A stretch of 64,000 nucleotides of DNA from contig CAWJJO010000016.1 in the NCBI GenBank assembly GCA_963843285.1, positions 62,001 through 126,000 on the forward strand. The letters are read 5' to 3'. Within the stretch, counting starts at the first letter, position 1. Each line of letters begins with the position of its first letter. The position numbers and the translations under genes were made by a program. This DNA is from CAZDDB01 sp963843285 (lineage in GTDB: Bacteria; Acidobacteriota; HRBIN11; JAKEFK01). Shown here in pieces: positions 1 through 8,711 of the stretch. The notes below the pieces were generated by a model. That model was not told the origin of the DNA. It did no database searches and saw only the letters and a list, made by a program, of their open reading frames with translations.

Positions 1-2
1 GA

Positions 3-176
3 ATGGAACCGACGAAAAAATCAACTTCAGATGAGACCCTTCAGGATCGCCTGGGATATCGCGTGATCTCCAGGCTTTACGAGATGTGCACATTTCTGGA
101 GCTGGATGGCCCCGATTACCGTAAGGATGTGCGCAAGGCAGGCGACGACTTTAATCGCAGACGCAACGAGGAATAG
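3..176 (+). CDS. hypothetical small protein, possibly 5'-truncated
   Basis: An open frame runs from an ATG two bases inside the window to a TAG stop and would encode 57 charged residues (start MEPTKKSTSDETLQ, end DDFNRRRNEE). I do not recognise the family. It lacks a signal peptide or membrane segment and looks soluble and partly helical. Because the window begins two bases upstream, the true start could lie outside. The 78 bases after it hold only a short inverted repeat, ATGCGC-AAA-GCGCAT at 229-243, just before the next gene. Confidence 0.4.
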   Translation: MEPTKKSTSDETLQDRLGYRVISRLYEMCTFLELDGPDYRKDVRKAGDDFNRRRNEE

Positions 177-254
177 AAATCCGTAGTGTAAAATAAGTTA
201 ACACGCGTATGCTTCGAATCTCTGTTTTATGCGCAAAGCGCATTTACAATCTGG

Positions 255-963
255 ATGTTGATTGACGCCATCCAGCGCGGAATGGGATATTTCTGGTTGG
301 CAATCATTTTCTTTTTCCCTCCTGTCGGTCCCTGGATGTATTTCTTCATGGTGAAGATCCGCGATTTTGATACATCCTGGGCGAATCGCGCTCTGGGCGC
401 GGGACTCCCAAATGGCTCGCGAAACTTTTGGGTCAGGGTCCGTCGTCGATGAATTGCGGTATCGTCACCGCCTCAACCCGTGCCTTGAGAATAAAGTACA
501 ACTCGCCAAACGGCTCTATGATGAGAAGGAGTATGCGGAAGCTTCGAGTCTGTTTCAGGAAGCGCTGCAAATGGATCGTGAGGATAAAGAAGCATTGTTC
601 GGATCGGGGCTCTGCAAGTCGAAGTTAGGCCAGTTCTCGGAGTCGATGGAGATTCTCAACCGGGTCGTTCAGATGGACCGGCGATTTCATGATTATGCGG
701 CTCTCGAGGAATTAGCGCGAGTCTGTTGGATGAGCGGTCAAAAGGAAGAGACGATCACGATGCTGAAGGATCTCGGGAGAACAAATCCAAATCTCAAGAA
801 CGCCACGCTTCTAGCAAATTACCTGATGCAGCTGCAAAGAAAAGACGAAGCGCGTCATGTACTGCAGACTGCTCTGGAGGATTACAAGAACGCTCCGAAG
901 TATGTGAAGCGCAACGGTTGGAGGTGGTCTGACGAAGCGCGCCAGATGCTCAAAAGCATGTAG
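255..963 (+). CDS. membrane-anchored TPR protein, probably frameshifted
   Basis: Two overlapping frames look like one gene. The first (255-452) encodes one strong hydrophobic segment (LAIIFFFPPVGPWMYFF) followed by KIRDFD. The second (367-963, shifted by one base) encodes about 170 residues of tetratricopeptide repeats, starting VVDELRYRHRLNPCLENK and ending QMLKSM. From memory, related proteins carry the membrane segment, then the DELRYR stretch, then TPRs on one chain; this is recollection, not a search. The frame change would fall at about 420-448. The alternative is two translationally coupled ORFs. Function is unknown; TPRs usually mediate protein contacts. The TAG stop is also the first three bases of the repeat that follows. 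Confidence 0.6.
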
Positions 964-1219
964 GGGCTGAGCATTTTCCGACGCACTGCTGTTCCGGCTG
1001 ATATGGCGAACATCTCATTTGCATGCTTTGTTGTTCGCGGTTGAAAACGCTCAGCCCGTCTGCGAACCGTGAGATCTTGCTAGTTCCGGGGGCGAGCTGT
1101 GCATTTGCGTACACTTGAATGATCCAAAATTGCTTTCCCGGAAACATAAACTGTGATGATCGGCCTGCTTCACGCGGCAAATGCATAGCCCCTACAAGGT
1201 GGCAAATGCTCGGCCCCTA
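961..1219. repeat. E-family palindromic repeat, two elements in tandem
   Basis: The segment begins TAGGGGCTGAGCATTTTCC and ends GCAAATGCTCGGCCCCTA, with internal copies GAAAACGCTCAGCCCG near 1040 and GGCAAATGCATAGCCCCTA near 1175. Related copies lie at 9883-9990 and 39978-40106. The first three bases are the stop codon of the TPR gene on the plus strand. The last three, read on the minus strand, are the stop codon of the kinase gene. No coding sequence is convincing inside it. Confidence 0.8.
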
Positions 1220-3913
1220 CTGCTGTTGCTGCTGTGGGACTGAGCGCAACTGATCGATAAGTCCTTTGATTTTGTGGACCTGCGTATTGCGGCCAAGGTC
1301 TTCGGCCAGTTGCAGGGCATGCAGGTAGATTTGCAACAGCTTCACGCGCTCTCCTTCAGACTGTAATATCCGCGCGCGCATCAGGTCTACTTCAAGAGCC
1401 AGAACGCGATCCGCAATCTTTTCCGCGATCAAGCCTGCAGCATCCACATAGTCGTGGGCTGTCATCAGATCCCCCTGTCGCAGGAATAATTCACAGCGGA
1501 CGAGCATTCCATGGATGAGCAAAGTCGGGTTGTTTGACTTTCCGAGCGCCCGAATCGCCTGTTCTACTTGCTGGCGGGCTTCCGGAAAACGCTTTTGCAA
1601 CATCAACGCCCGCGTAACCTGAATCTGTGCCAGGGGAAAATGCAGCTCCGGCGAATTTTGAAGCAACTTATCGTAATAGGTTCCATAAGTCCGGATCGCC
1701 GTATCCGGTTGTTCCGCCTCGATCAGCCACCGGAGTTTCAGAGGTATGATGGACGCCAGAATCTTTTCCTCGCCGATTTCCGTAGCGAGATTCATACTTC
1801 GTTCGGAGTACTCCAGCGCGTCTCCTACTTCCATCGGTTCAGCGAGAATTTCGCGAAGACACGCTACTTCGCCGCCCAGATCTCCCGCGTCATGAAAGAG
1901 CTGAAGGCTTTCTTTGAGCAGCGGAAGAACGGTCGCATACGCGTTCTGTTTCTTGAGCGCCAGCGCCAGTTGGAACTTTGCCTGCGCCACTCCTTTATTC
2001 CACCCGAGTTTCTTGAAGGACTCCGCAGCTCGTTGATAGTAATCGATTGCTGTATTCCATTCGTTCCGTCTCTTGGATATTTCGGCAAGCCCCATACACG
2101 TTGCAGCAATTCCTCCCGGGTGTTCGTGCGCGGCGTAGAGTTTTTGCGCGCGTTTGTAGTGGTACCAGGCCTGTTCATATTTCTCTTGCATGAATTCAAT
2201 CCACGCAAGACGTTGCCATCCGAGTCCCAACCTTCCTTCCTTTTCGCAAATCTCGTAAAATACATTTGCGGCTTCCTCTACATGGTCGGCTCTTACGAGC
2301 GCTTCTCCCCAGTACACGAGATACTCAATCACCTCCGGAAATTGATTGTGTAACTCGTGATAAACTTCCGCCGCCTGTTCCTGCTTAGACATGAGAGCAA
2401 GGCCCTGTGCTTTGAGAAAAGAGACCAGGGTCAGGGGAAGCGAGCTCATGTGATGCATCGCAGTTTGCGCCGATTCTCTTGCTTGCTTGGTCAGCCCGCG
2501 ATCCTGCAACACGCGCGCGAGATACAGATGGGCCGGTGCAAAGGATGGCTCGTGTTTCAGCGAAAGTTGCAAGGCACGATCCGCTTCCAGGAACTTTCCT
2601 TCCCGGCAGGCGCGGGTCCCGATGGAATACTGTTGCAGCAGTGAAACATTTCCGTGGAAAAGCTGCTCCAGCGACATTCCCTTGACCTCTTTGACATCCA
2701 GTCTTGTTCGAATCTTCTGCGCCATGAGCGAAATCAAATGGAAGGGGATGGTTCCTTCCACGGTGCCTTCTTCCACTATTTCGAAAGTGGTAGAAATCCT
2801 CATTTCAAATCGGATCTGATTTCCGGTTACAGAACCCAGGATGATGTAATCCGTCCGCGAAAGTTCAAAAAACCGTTGCAGAGTCGAAGGCGTCCATTTC
2901 GAATCCTCGCGATGAATGTTCCGGCACATGCGGTTTGTTTGATCGCCGGACAGCACGTACAGCTCGAGACTCTGAGAAAGTTCCAGCGAAAGCATTTCCT
3001 GTATCGCGTCACCCATCCAATCTTTTTCAGGATCATCCACACTGAAAGGAATCACTGCGAGGTGGAATTTCTTGATGAACAGCTCCTTCGTCTGTGGAAT
3101 GGTCGCAGAGGTCAGGACTGCTTCCAGCATCTTCACCAGCTCCATTACATCGGAATACCGTTGATCCGGATCTTTTGCGGCGCCTTTTTGTAGAAGCGGA
3201 TCCAGTAACTTCGGTAGATTCGGATTGTGAGCCGTGATCTCCGGAAAAGGATCGTAAATGACCTGTTTGATGGTGGCCAGCGGATGACTTCCCTTAAATG
3301 GCACTTCACCGGTCAGGATGTGATAAATGAGAACGGTAAGAGAGTAGATGTCTGCACGTGGATCTACAGGTTTTCCCTGCGCCTGTTCGGGCGCCATATA
3401 TTCGGGTGTTCCCAGAATCGTTCCCTCGCCTGTCGGCCCCGTGCTGGTCACCATCTTGGCCATGCCGAAATCGCTCAGGTACACCCATTCATTTTCATCA
3501 ATCAGGATATTGTCGGGCTTGATATCGCGATGAACGATGTTTCGTCTGTGCGCATGCGCCAGCGCTTGAGCGATCGGCTCCAGGATTCGGATGGCTCGAT
3601 CCGGGGACATTCCATGCGGGCCGATGTGCGAGTACAGGGAGCTACCCTCCACAAGTTTCATGACCAGATAAGCGGTATCACCTTCAAAAGCAAAATCATA
3701 AACCGGCAAAATATGCGGATGTTCCAAACGCGCTACGATCTGGGCTTCTTTCTTGAAACGAGTAACGAAATTGCTGTCGGCAGAGAATCTGGATGCGAGT
3801 ACTTTGATTGCTACATGCCGGTCTAGAGCAGGGTGGTAGGCTTTGAAGACGGTCCCCATGCCGCCTTTGCTAATCTGCTCTTCGATCTGATAAGCCCCAA
3901 GCTGCTCGATCAT
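1217..3913 (-). CDS. serine/threonine protein kinase with TolB/FlgO-like middle region and TPR tail
   Basis: The 898-residue product has a Hanks-type kinase domain at about residues 7-270 (glycine loop SKGGMGTVFKAY, VAIK lysine, HRDIKPDN catalytic loop, DFGMA, GTPEYMAPEQ activation segment). A middle region starting LAVIPFSVDD resembles the TolB/FlgO-like segment seen in similar kinases. About 400 residues of TPR-like helices follow, ending in QQQQQ. No membrane segment is obvious, so it is probably cytoplasmic. The frame extends 26 codons upstream, but those lie in a GC-rich repeat; the ATG at 3911-3913 has GGAG four bases upstream and starts at MIEQLGAYQI, so I prefer it. It is last in a leftward series after dnaK-dnaJ-hspR-sigma factor. 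The target is unknown. Confidence 0.9.
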   Translation of the reverse strand: MIEQLGAYQIEEQISKGGMGTVFKAYHPALDRHVAIKVLASRFSADSNFVTRFKKEAQIVARLEHPHILPVYDFAFEGDTAYLVMKLVEGSSLYSHIGPHGMSPDRAIRILEPIAQALAHAHRRNIVHRDIKPDNILIDENEWVYLSDFGMAKMVTSTGPTGEGTILGTPEYMAPEQAQGKPVDPRADIYSLTVLIYHILTGEVPFKGSHPLATIKQVIYDPFPEITAHNPNLPKLLDPLLQKGAAKDPDQRYSDVMELVKMLEAVLTSATIPQTKELFIKKFHLAVIPFSVDDPEKDWMGDAIQEMLSLELSQSLELYVLSGDQTNRMCRNIHREDSKWTPSTLQRFFELSRTDYIILGSVTGNQIRFEMRISTTFEIVEEGTVEGTIPFHLISLMAQKIRTRLDVKEVKGMSLEQLFHGNVSLLQQYSIGTRACREGKFLEADRALQLSLKHEPSFAPAHLYLARVLQDRGLTKQARESAQTAMHHMSSLPLTLVSFLKAQGLALMSKQEQAAEVYHELHNQFPEVIEYLVYWGEALVRADHVEEAANVFYEICEKEGRLGLGWQRLAWIEFMQEKYEQAWYHYKRAQKLYAAHEHPGGIAATCMGLAEISKRRNEWNTAIDYYQRAAESFKKLGWNKGVAQAKFQLALALKKQNAYATVLPLLKESLQLFHDAGDLGGEVACLREILAEPMEVGDALEYSERSMNLATEIGEEKILASIIPLKLRWLIEAEQPDTAIRTYGTYYDKLLQNSPELHFPLAQIQVTRALMLQKRFPEARQQVEQAIRALGKSNNPTLLIHGMLVRCELFLRQGDLMTAHDYVDAAGLIAEKIADRVLALEVDLMRARILQSEGERVKLLQIYLHALQLAEDLGRNTQVHKIKGLIDQLRSVPQQQQQ

Positions 3914-3948
3914 GGCACTCCGAGAAGGAATTGTACCACGCACAGCGT

Positions 3949-4023
3949 CTGGAGCGCCGGCGTCCCTGCCCGCCGATTCGAAATCAACCACTTTCTGCGG
4001 GCGCGGAGGCCCGCTGGCTCCAG
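3949..4023. repeat. D-family GC-rich inverted repeat
   Basis: The element is bounded by CTGGAG (3949-3954) and CTCCAG (4018-4023). Its arms read CGCCGGCGTCCCTGCCCGCC and GCGGGCGCGGAGGCCCGC. Similar hairpins occur at 14037-14112, 16113-16185, 21283-21338 and 24790-24892. It fills the gap between the kinase and sigma factor genes. Confidence 0.75.
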
Positions 4024-4040
4024 TTATGGAGAGATGGTCA

Positions 4041-4898
4041 TTAATTCAGGTAGCTGGCGAGGGTTTCGGATCTGCGATTCTGGCGCAGCTTCTCCAGCGC
4101 GCGGGCTTCGATCTGACGGATCCGTTCGCGCGAGAGGTGCATCTGATCCCCGATCTCTTTGAGCGTTTGAGAGACGCCCTGATCGAGTCCGAATCGCAGC
4201 CGTAATACCATCCGCTCATTTGGATCCAGCCGGTCCAACGCTTCCGAGACATGTTCTTTCAGGAATTGCAAGGTGACGCCTTCTTCCAGAGTCGGCCCGG
4301 AAGCCAGCAAATCTCCCAGTACCAGTTCGCCTTCTTCGTGAATCGGCTGATTCAGCGAAGTAGCATCTCCTGCCAGCTCCAGCATCGAAGCAAGTTCTTC
4401 GATCGTGATTCCCACCTCTTCCGCAATTTCGTGGAGGGTTGGTTTTCTCCTCAGCTCATTTGTCTTTTTGGCAATTGTGTTTCCCACCCGGTAAAGGGTG
4501 TTGGAAATCTTGGCAGGCAACCGCATCGGATGCCCCAAATTTGTGATCGCATGAAGAATCGACTGGCGGATCCACCAGACAGCATAGGATGTAAACCGCA
4601 CGTTTCGGGAGGGATCAAATCGTTTGGCGGCTTCAATCAGTCCGAGATTCCCTTCATTGATCAGATCAAGAAAGGAGAGTTTGTACCCGCGGTACTTTTT
4701 GGAGATCTTAATCACAAAGCGGAGATTTGATTCCACCAATTTTTGCAGCGCTTCCCGATCACCTTTCTGGATCCTGCGTCCTAACTCTCTTTCTTCCTGA
4801 ACTGTCAGGAGCGGAATACTCGAAATCTCTTTTAAATACAATCGCATTTCGCGATTGGATTGTTGTTTAGATAGATCACCCTTTTTTTGACTTAACAT
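4041..4898 (-). CDS. RNA polymerase sigma-70 family factor
   Basis: This 285-residue protein shows region 1.2 (MRLYLKEISSIPLLT), region 2 (LVESNLRFVIKISKKYRG, then FDPSRNVRFTSYAVWWIRQ), region 3 and region 4 ending in the helix-turn-helix LSRERIRQIEARALEKLR. It lacks region 1.1, so it is a group 2 or 3 factor rather than the housekeeping sigma. It lies downstream of dnaK-dnaJ-hspR in the same direction, so a heat or envelope stress role is plausible, but I see no RpoH-specific region C box and give no symbol. The start has AGAGAG a few bases upstream. Confidence 0.93.
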   Translation of the reverse strand: MLSQKKGDLSKQQSNREMRLYLKEISSIPLLTVQEERELGRRIQKGDREALQKLVESNLRFVIKISKKYRGYKLSFLDLINEGNLGLIEAAKRFDPSRNVRFTSYAVWWIRQSILHAITNLGHPMRLPAKISNTLYRVGNTIAKKTNELRRKPTLHEIAEEVGITIEELASMLELAGDATSLNQPIHEEGELVLGDLLASGPTLEEGVTLQFLKEHVSEALDRLDPNERMVLRLRFGLDQGVSQTLKEIGDQMHLSRERIRQIEARALEKLRQNRRSETLASYLN

Positions 4899-4933
4899 AT
4901 CATCTCTCTATGATTAGAACGTTTCAGAAGTGA

Positions 4934-5347
4934 TCAGGACTTATTGTGACTTCTGTTTTGGTCTGCCAGTAACTGTGAAAAACGCATGAGGTTGGCCGGG
5001 GGAGATTTCACCAAACCTCGTTCCTGTTTTTCCTGAGGCATATCTTTTTCCAGCTCAGTTTTTAGATATACAACCAGCTCATTCATTTGCTGTCGCATCT
5101 CCGCCATTTTTTCACGAAGCGTCAGGATGATGTCCACACCCGCCAGATTCACACCCATATCCCGGCTGAGATTTAAGATCAGCTCCAGACGTTCCAGGTC
5201 CTTCTCTGAATAAAGCCGTGTATTTCCCTGAGATCGCCCCGGCTTCAAAAGTCCTTCCCGTTCGTAGAGGCGCAGAGTCTGCTGGTGTATGTTAAACATC
5301 TTGGCCACCACTCCGATCGCGTAAAAGGTCTCCTCTTTTTTTCTCAT
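4934..5347 (-). CDS. hspR: MerR-family heat-shock repressor HspR-like
   Basis: The 137-residue protein opens with a MerR-type winged helix (YAIGVVAKMFNIHQQTLRLY, then EREGLLKPGRSQGNTRLYSEKDLERL), followed by a helical dimerisation arm and a charged tail. HspR in actinobacteria represses dnaK operons by binding HAIR sites and needs DnaK as co-repressor. Its ATG overlaps the dnaJ stop by four bases (ATGA), so it is translationally coupled to dnaJ, matching the usual dnaK-dnaJ-hspR arrangement. The symbol rests on family and context. Confidence 0.88.
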   Translation of the reverse strand: MRKKEETFYAIGVVAKMFNIHQQTLRLYEREGLLKPGRSQGNTRLYSEKDLERLELILNLSRDMGVNLAGVDIILTLREKMAEMRQQMNELVVYLKTELEKDMPQEKQERGLVKSPPANLMRFSQLLADQNRSHNKS

Positions 5348-6489
5348 TGCCGGTACCTCAAAAGCTCTTCACGTGGATTCACAGGATTCAGTTTTTCCAG
5401 TTCACGTAAAATTTCTTTGCTGCGTTCATCCCGGATTGGAGGAACAACGATTTTCACTTCTACAAGTTGATCTCCCCGCGATCCGCCGCGCAAGGAAGGA
5501 ACCCCTTTTTCGCGCAGACGAAACACCTGTCCCGACTGCGTTCCGGGAGGGATCCTCATATTTGCGGATCCGTCCACAGTCGGGACTTCGATCTTTGTTC
5601 CCAGCGCCGCTTCGCTGATGGTCACAGGAACATTGATGCGGACGTTATCTCCTTCGCGCAGGAAAACCGGATGCGGCGCTACATTCACCATTAAGAATAG
5701 ATCGCCATCCGGTCCGCCTGCAATTCCGCCGTTTCCTTTCCCTGCAACGCGGACCTTCGATCCGCTTTCTACACCCGGCGGGATCGTCACGCGGATGCTT
5801 TCCGATTTGCGGACCATTCCGCGTCCCCCGCAGGCGGAGCAGGGTGGGCGCACCGTTCCGCGTCCGTTGCAAGCGGAACAGAGCGATGAAAATTTCATGT
5901 ATCCGCGGGAACGGTTGATCTGCCCGGTCCCTTTGCACACCGCACATTCTTTTGCCGATGCGCCGGGTGTAAATCCGGATCCCGAACAGATGGAACAGGC
6001 AACATTGCGATCAATGTGAATTTCCGGCGCGATGCCGCGAATGGCATCCATGAAGCTGATGTTAATAGGGTACAGGATTTCCTGTCCACGTTCCGGCATC
6101 GTCGCTTCTTCGGCCTCGCTGCTGGCGCGTTTTCCGGCGCCACCCCGAAATGCGCCAAACAAATCGGAAAAGATATCTCCAAACGAGCTTCCGCCGGCGT
6201 TTGAAAAATCAAATCCTTCAAAGTCGAACGGCACACCCGAGCCTCGCGGAGGAGGAGTCTGTCCCTCTCCAAACACGGCGCCATACTGATCATATTGCGC
6301 GCGTTTTTTCGGATCGGAAAGAACAGCATACGCGGTCGAGATCTTCTTGAACTGATCTTCTGCTTTCTTATTTCCCGGGTTAACATCGGGATGATATTTC
6401 CGCGCCAGCTTCTTATATGCTTTCTTGATCTCTTCCTTCGATGCGTCTTTGCTCACATTGAGGATTTGATAGAGATCCTCTTTCACCAT
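5344..6489 (-). CDS. dnaJ: co-chaperone DnaJ
   Basis: The 381-residue protein has a J domain (YHPDVN carries the HPD motif that stimulates DnaK ATPase), a Gly/Phe-rich linker (about 80-120), four CxxCxGxG zinc modules (CSICSGSG, CAVCKGTG, CSACNGRG, CSACGGRG) and two C-terminal client-binding domains. It is therefore a type I DnaJ. The last codons run into hspR through ATGA. It is separated from dnaK by about 90 bases containing a palindromic repeat. The usual nucleotide-exchange partner grpE is not in this window. Confidence 0.96.
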   Translation of the reverse strand: MVKEDLYQILNVSKDASKEEIKKAYKKLARKYHPDVNPGNKKAEDQFKKISTAYAVLSDPKKRAQYDQYGAVFGEGQTPPPRGSGVPFDFEGFDFSNAGGSSFGDIFSDLFGAFRGGAGKRASSEAEEATMPERGQEILYPINISFMDAIRGIAPEIHIDRNVACSICSGSGFTPGASAKECAVCKGTGQINRSRGYMKFSSLCSACNGRGTVRPPCSACGGRGMVRKSESIRVTIPPGVESGSKVRVAGKGNGGIAGGPDGDLFLMVNVAPHPVFLREGDNVRINVPVTISEAALGTKIEVPTVDGSANMRIPPGTQSGQVFRLREKGVPSLRGGSRGDQLVEVKIVVPPIRDERSKEILRELEKLNPVNPREELLRYRQ

Positions 6490-6520
6490 ACCGCCCTCAT
6501 CCTGCTAATAATCTCTGGGT

Positions 6521-6570
6521 TCGTAGTCGCGAATTCATTCGCGATGAGTAGCGACTAAAGTCGCTACTAC
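6521..6570. repeat. inverted repeat between dnaK and dnaJ
   Basis: The sequence GTAGCGACT-AA-AGTCGCTAC at 6548-6567 is a perfect 9-bp stem. A preceding GTAGTCGCGAATTCATTCGCGA adds a second hairpin. In the dnaK-dnaJ transcript it could act as an mRNA processing or stability element; that is inference. No T-run follows, so it is not a typical terminator. Confidence 0.7.
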
Positions 6571-6579
6571 AAACGGACC

Positions 6580-8493
6580 TTATTTGCCCTTGTTGACGTC
6601 TTCGTATTCTGCGTCAATCACTTCATCTCCAGCCCCGCCACCAGGAGTGGGCGGCGTCTGCTCTTGAGGACCGGCGGTCGGACCTGTCCCCGAAGCACTG
6701 TGCTTGTAAAGCACTTCCGCCAGCTTGTGAGATGCGCTCGTTAGCTCTTCCAGTTTGGATTCGATCTCTGCGCGGTCTCCCGATTCGACAGCCTTTTTGC
6801 AAGCTTCGATCGCGGTCTCAATGTTCTTTGCTTCCGCTTCAGGCAGCTTGTCCTTATTTTCTTTGAGCAGTTTTTCCGTATTGTAAATCATCGAGTCTGC
6901 CCGGTTTCGCACTTCGATCTCTTCCTTCTTCTTCCGGTCGTCATCCGCATGGGATTCTGCTTCTTTCACCATCTTGTCCACATCGTCTTTGCTCAAACCG
7001 GAAGAGGATGTGATTGTGATCCTTTGCTCCTTACTGGTGCCCAGGTCCTTCGCGGACACATTCACGATCCCGTTTGCATCGATATCGAACGTGACTTCCA
7101 CTTGCGGTACGCCGCGCGGCGCAGGCGGAATTCCGACTAGATTAAAGCGGCCCAGAGTTCGATTATCGTAGGCCATTTCACGTTCTCCCTGTAGGACATG
7201 AATCTCTACTTCGGTCTGATTGTCGCCTGCAGTTGTAAAAATCTCGCTCTTTCTTGTTGGAATTGTGGTGTTGCGGGGAATCAACTTCGTGGATACATGC
7301 CCCAGCGTTTCAATTCCAAGTGAGAGAGGTGTAACGTCCAGCAACAGGATGTCTTTCACTTCACCGGAAAGCACGCCTGCCTGGACTGCCGCGCCCACGG
7401 CCACTACCTCATCGGGGTTGACGCCGCGATGCGGTTCTCTTCCAAACAGTTCTTTCACGATCTGCTGCACACGCGGGATGCGTGTGGATCCGCCTACCAG
7501 AATCACTTCGTCGATGTTGGAGGCCTTGACGCCCGAGTCCGAAATAGCCTGTTTGCATGGGCCGACACTGCGCTGCAGGATGTCTTCCATCAAACTTTCC
7601 AGCTTCGCGCGCGTCAGTTTCATCAAAAGGTGCTTTGGACCGGAAGCATCGGCGGTAACAAACGGAAGATTGATTTCCGTTTCCAGTGTTGTGGAGAGCT
7701 CCATCTTTGCTTTTTCGGCCGCTTCCTTCAAACGTTGCAAAGCCATCCGGTCTTTGCTCAGATCGATTCCCTGATCCTTTTTGTACTCTTCAATGATCCA
7801 ATCGATGATTCTTTGATCGATATTGTCCCCGCCGAGATGGGTGTCGCCGTTTGTGGATTTCACTTCGACCACACCTTCGCCCACTTCCAGGATAGAGATA
7901 TCGAAGGTTCCGCCACCGAAATCATAAACGGCAATCGTTTGATCCTTCTTCTTATCCAGACCGTATGCGAGCGCCGCGGCTGTCGGTTCGTTTACGATAC
8001 GCATGACTTCCAGTCCTGCGATCTGTCCGGCATCTTTTGTCGCCTGTCTTTGACTATCGTTAAAGTAGGCAGGAACAGTAATGACGGCTTTTGTGACTTT
8101 CGATCCGAGATATGCCTCTGCAGCCTCTTTCAGATAACGCAGAATCTGCGCCGAGATTTCCGGTGGTGTGTTTTCCTTTCCAAGGATTTCGACACGCGCG
8201 TCTCCATTGGACGCTTCGATCACCTTGTACGGCACCATCTTGATCTCATCCGGGACTTCCTTGTACCGCCTTCCCATAAACCGTTTGATCGAATAAACGG
8301 TATTTTCCGGATTCGTGATCGCCTGCCGTTTCGCAACCTGGCCTACGAGACGGTCTCCCGACTTCGTAAAGGCCACAACCGAAGGGGTCGTTCTGCCCCC
8401 CTCCGGATTTGGGATCACAACCGGCTGATCCCCTTCCATTACAGCAACAACCGAATTGGTTGTACCTAAATCTATTCCAATAATCTTGCTCAT
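6580..8493 (-). CDS. dnaK: Hsp70 chaperone DnaK
   Basis: The 637-residue protein starts MSKIIGIDLGTTNSVVAVM, the phosphate-1 loop of the Hsp70 ATPase. It continues with VYDFGGGTFDISIL, the VGGSTRIP phosphate-2 loop, the DVTPLSLGIETLGHVSTKLI substrate-domain entry, and a helical lid ending in a flexible acidic tail (VIDAEYEDVNKGK). Length and motifs are those of a full general chaperone. It heads a leftward dnaK-dnaJ-hspR-sigma-kinase series and has a strong promoter upstream. It is distinct from the second Hsp70 in the window, hscA at 57444, which belongs to the ISC system. Confidence 0.98.
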   Translation of the reverse strand: MSKIIGIDLGTTNSVVAVMEGDQPVVIPNPEGGRTTPSVVAFTKSGDRLVGQVAKRQAITNPENTVYSIKRFMGRRYKEVPDEIKMVPYKVIEASNGDARVEILGKENTPPEISAQILRYLKEAAEAYLGSKVTKAVITVPAYFNDSQRQATKDAGQIAGLEVMRIVNEPTAAALAYGLDKKKDQTIAVYDFGGGTFDISILEVGEGVVEVKSTNGDTHLGGDNIDQRIIDWIIEEYKKDQGIDLSKDRMALQRLKEAAEKAKMELSTTLETEINLPFVTADASGPKHLLMKLTRAKLESLMEDILQRSVGPCKQAISDSGVKASNIDEVILVGGSTRIPRVQQIVKELFGREPHRGVNPDEVVAVGAAVQAGVLSGEVKDILLLDVTPLSLGIETLGHVSTKLIPRNTTIPTRKSEIFTTAGDNQTEVEIHVLQGEREMAYDNRTLGRFNLVGIPPAPRGVPQVEVTFDIDANGIVNVSAKDLGTSKEQRITITSSSGLSKDDVDKMVKEAESHADDDRKKKEEIEVRNRADSMIYNTEKLLKENKDKLPEAEAKNIETAIEACKKAVESGDRAEIESKLEELTSASHKLAEVLYKHSASGTGPTAGPQEQTPPTPGGGAGDEVIDAEYEDVNKGK

Positions 8494-8535
8494 GGTTAAA
8501 ACTCGCCCTCCGATTTTGAAAAATTTCTAAGGTGA

Positions 8536-8564
8536 ATAATAGGATCTTAGTGTAGTGTTGTCAA
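8536..8564 (-). promoter_or_regulatory. dnaK promoter with possible HAIR-like operator
   Basis: On the minus strand TTGACA (8559-8564) and TATTAT (8536-8541) are separated by exactly 17 bases, a near-consensus housekeeping promoter. The -35 box overlaps an imperfect inverted repeat, CTTGACA-N6-CACTAAG, which resembles only loosely the HspR HAIR consensus CTTGAGT-N7-ACTCAAG. The promoter call is solid; the operator call is tentative. Confidence 0.75.
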
Positions 8565-8620
8565 GTAAGATTGATATGTATCATATAAGTAAATCATGTT
8601 AAGCCTATGTATTTGAACGG

Positions 8621-8697
8621 TTTGTAACGCCGGCATCTCGCCAGCAGATCTCGAATAGGCACTTTGATTTGGCCGGCGGGGATGCCGGCGTTACAAA
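8621..8697. repeat. long perfect inverted repeat, 17-bp arms
   Basis: TTTGTAACGCCGGCATC at 8621-8637 is the exact reverse complement of 8681-8697. The 43-base centre contains further CCGGC/GCCGG symmetry. It lies between the dnaK promoter and the 3' end of the methyltransferase gene, close to its TGA-free tail. No T-run follows either arm. Confidence 0.85.
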
Positions 8698-8711
8698 ACC
8701 ATTTGCGGGAT

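Noticed and set aside
1217..1235. C-terminal polyglutamine of the kinase as a functional tail
   Set aside because: Five CAG/CAA codons abut a repeat boundary; it is more likely slippage or an insertion by-product than a conserved feature.
4041..4898. Calling the sigma factor RpoH
   Set aside because: The heat-shock neighbourhood is suggestive, but the RpoH-specific region C box is not visible and the protein looks like a general group 2/3 sigma.
7429..8469. A 346-codon open frame antisense to dnaK
   Set aside because: dnaK is certain on the other strand; the antisense product has no recognisable domain and arises from codon bias.
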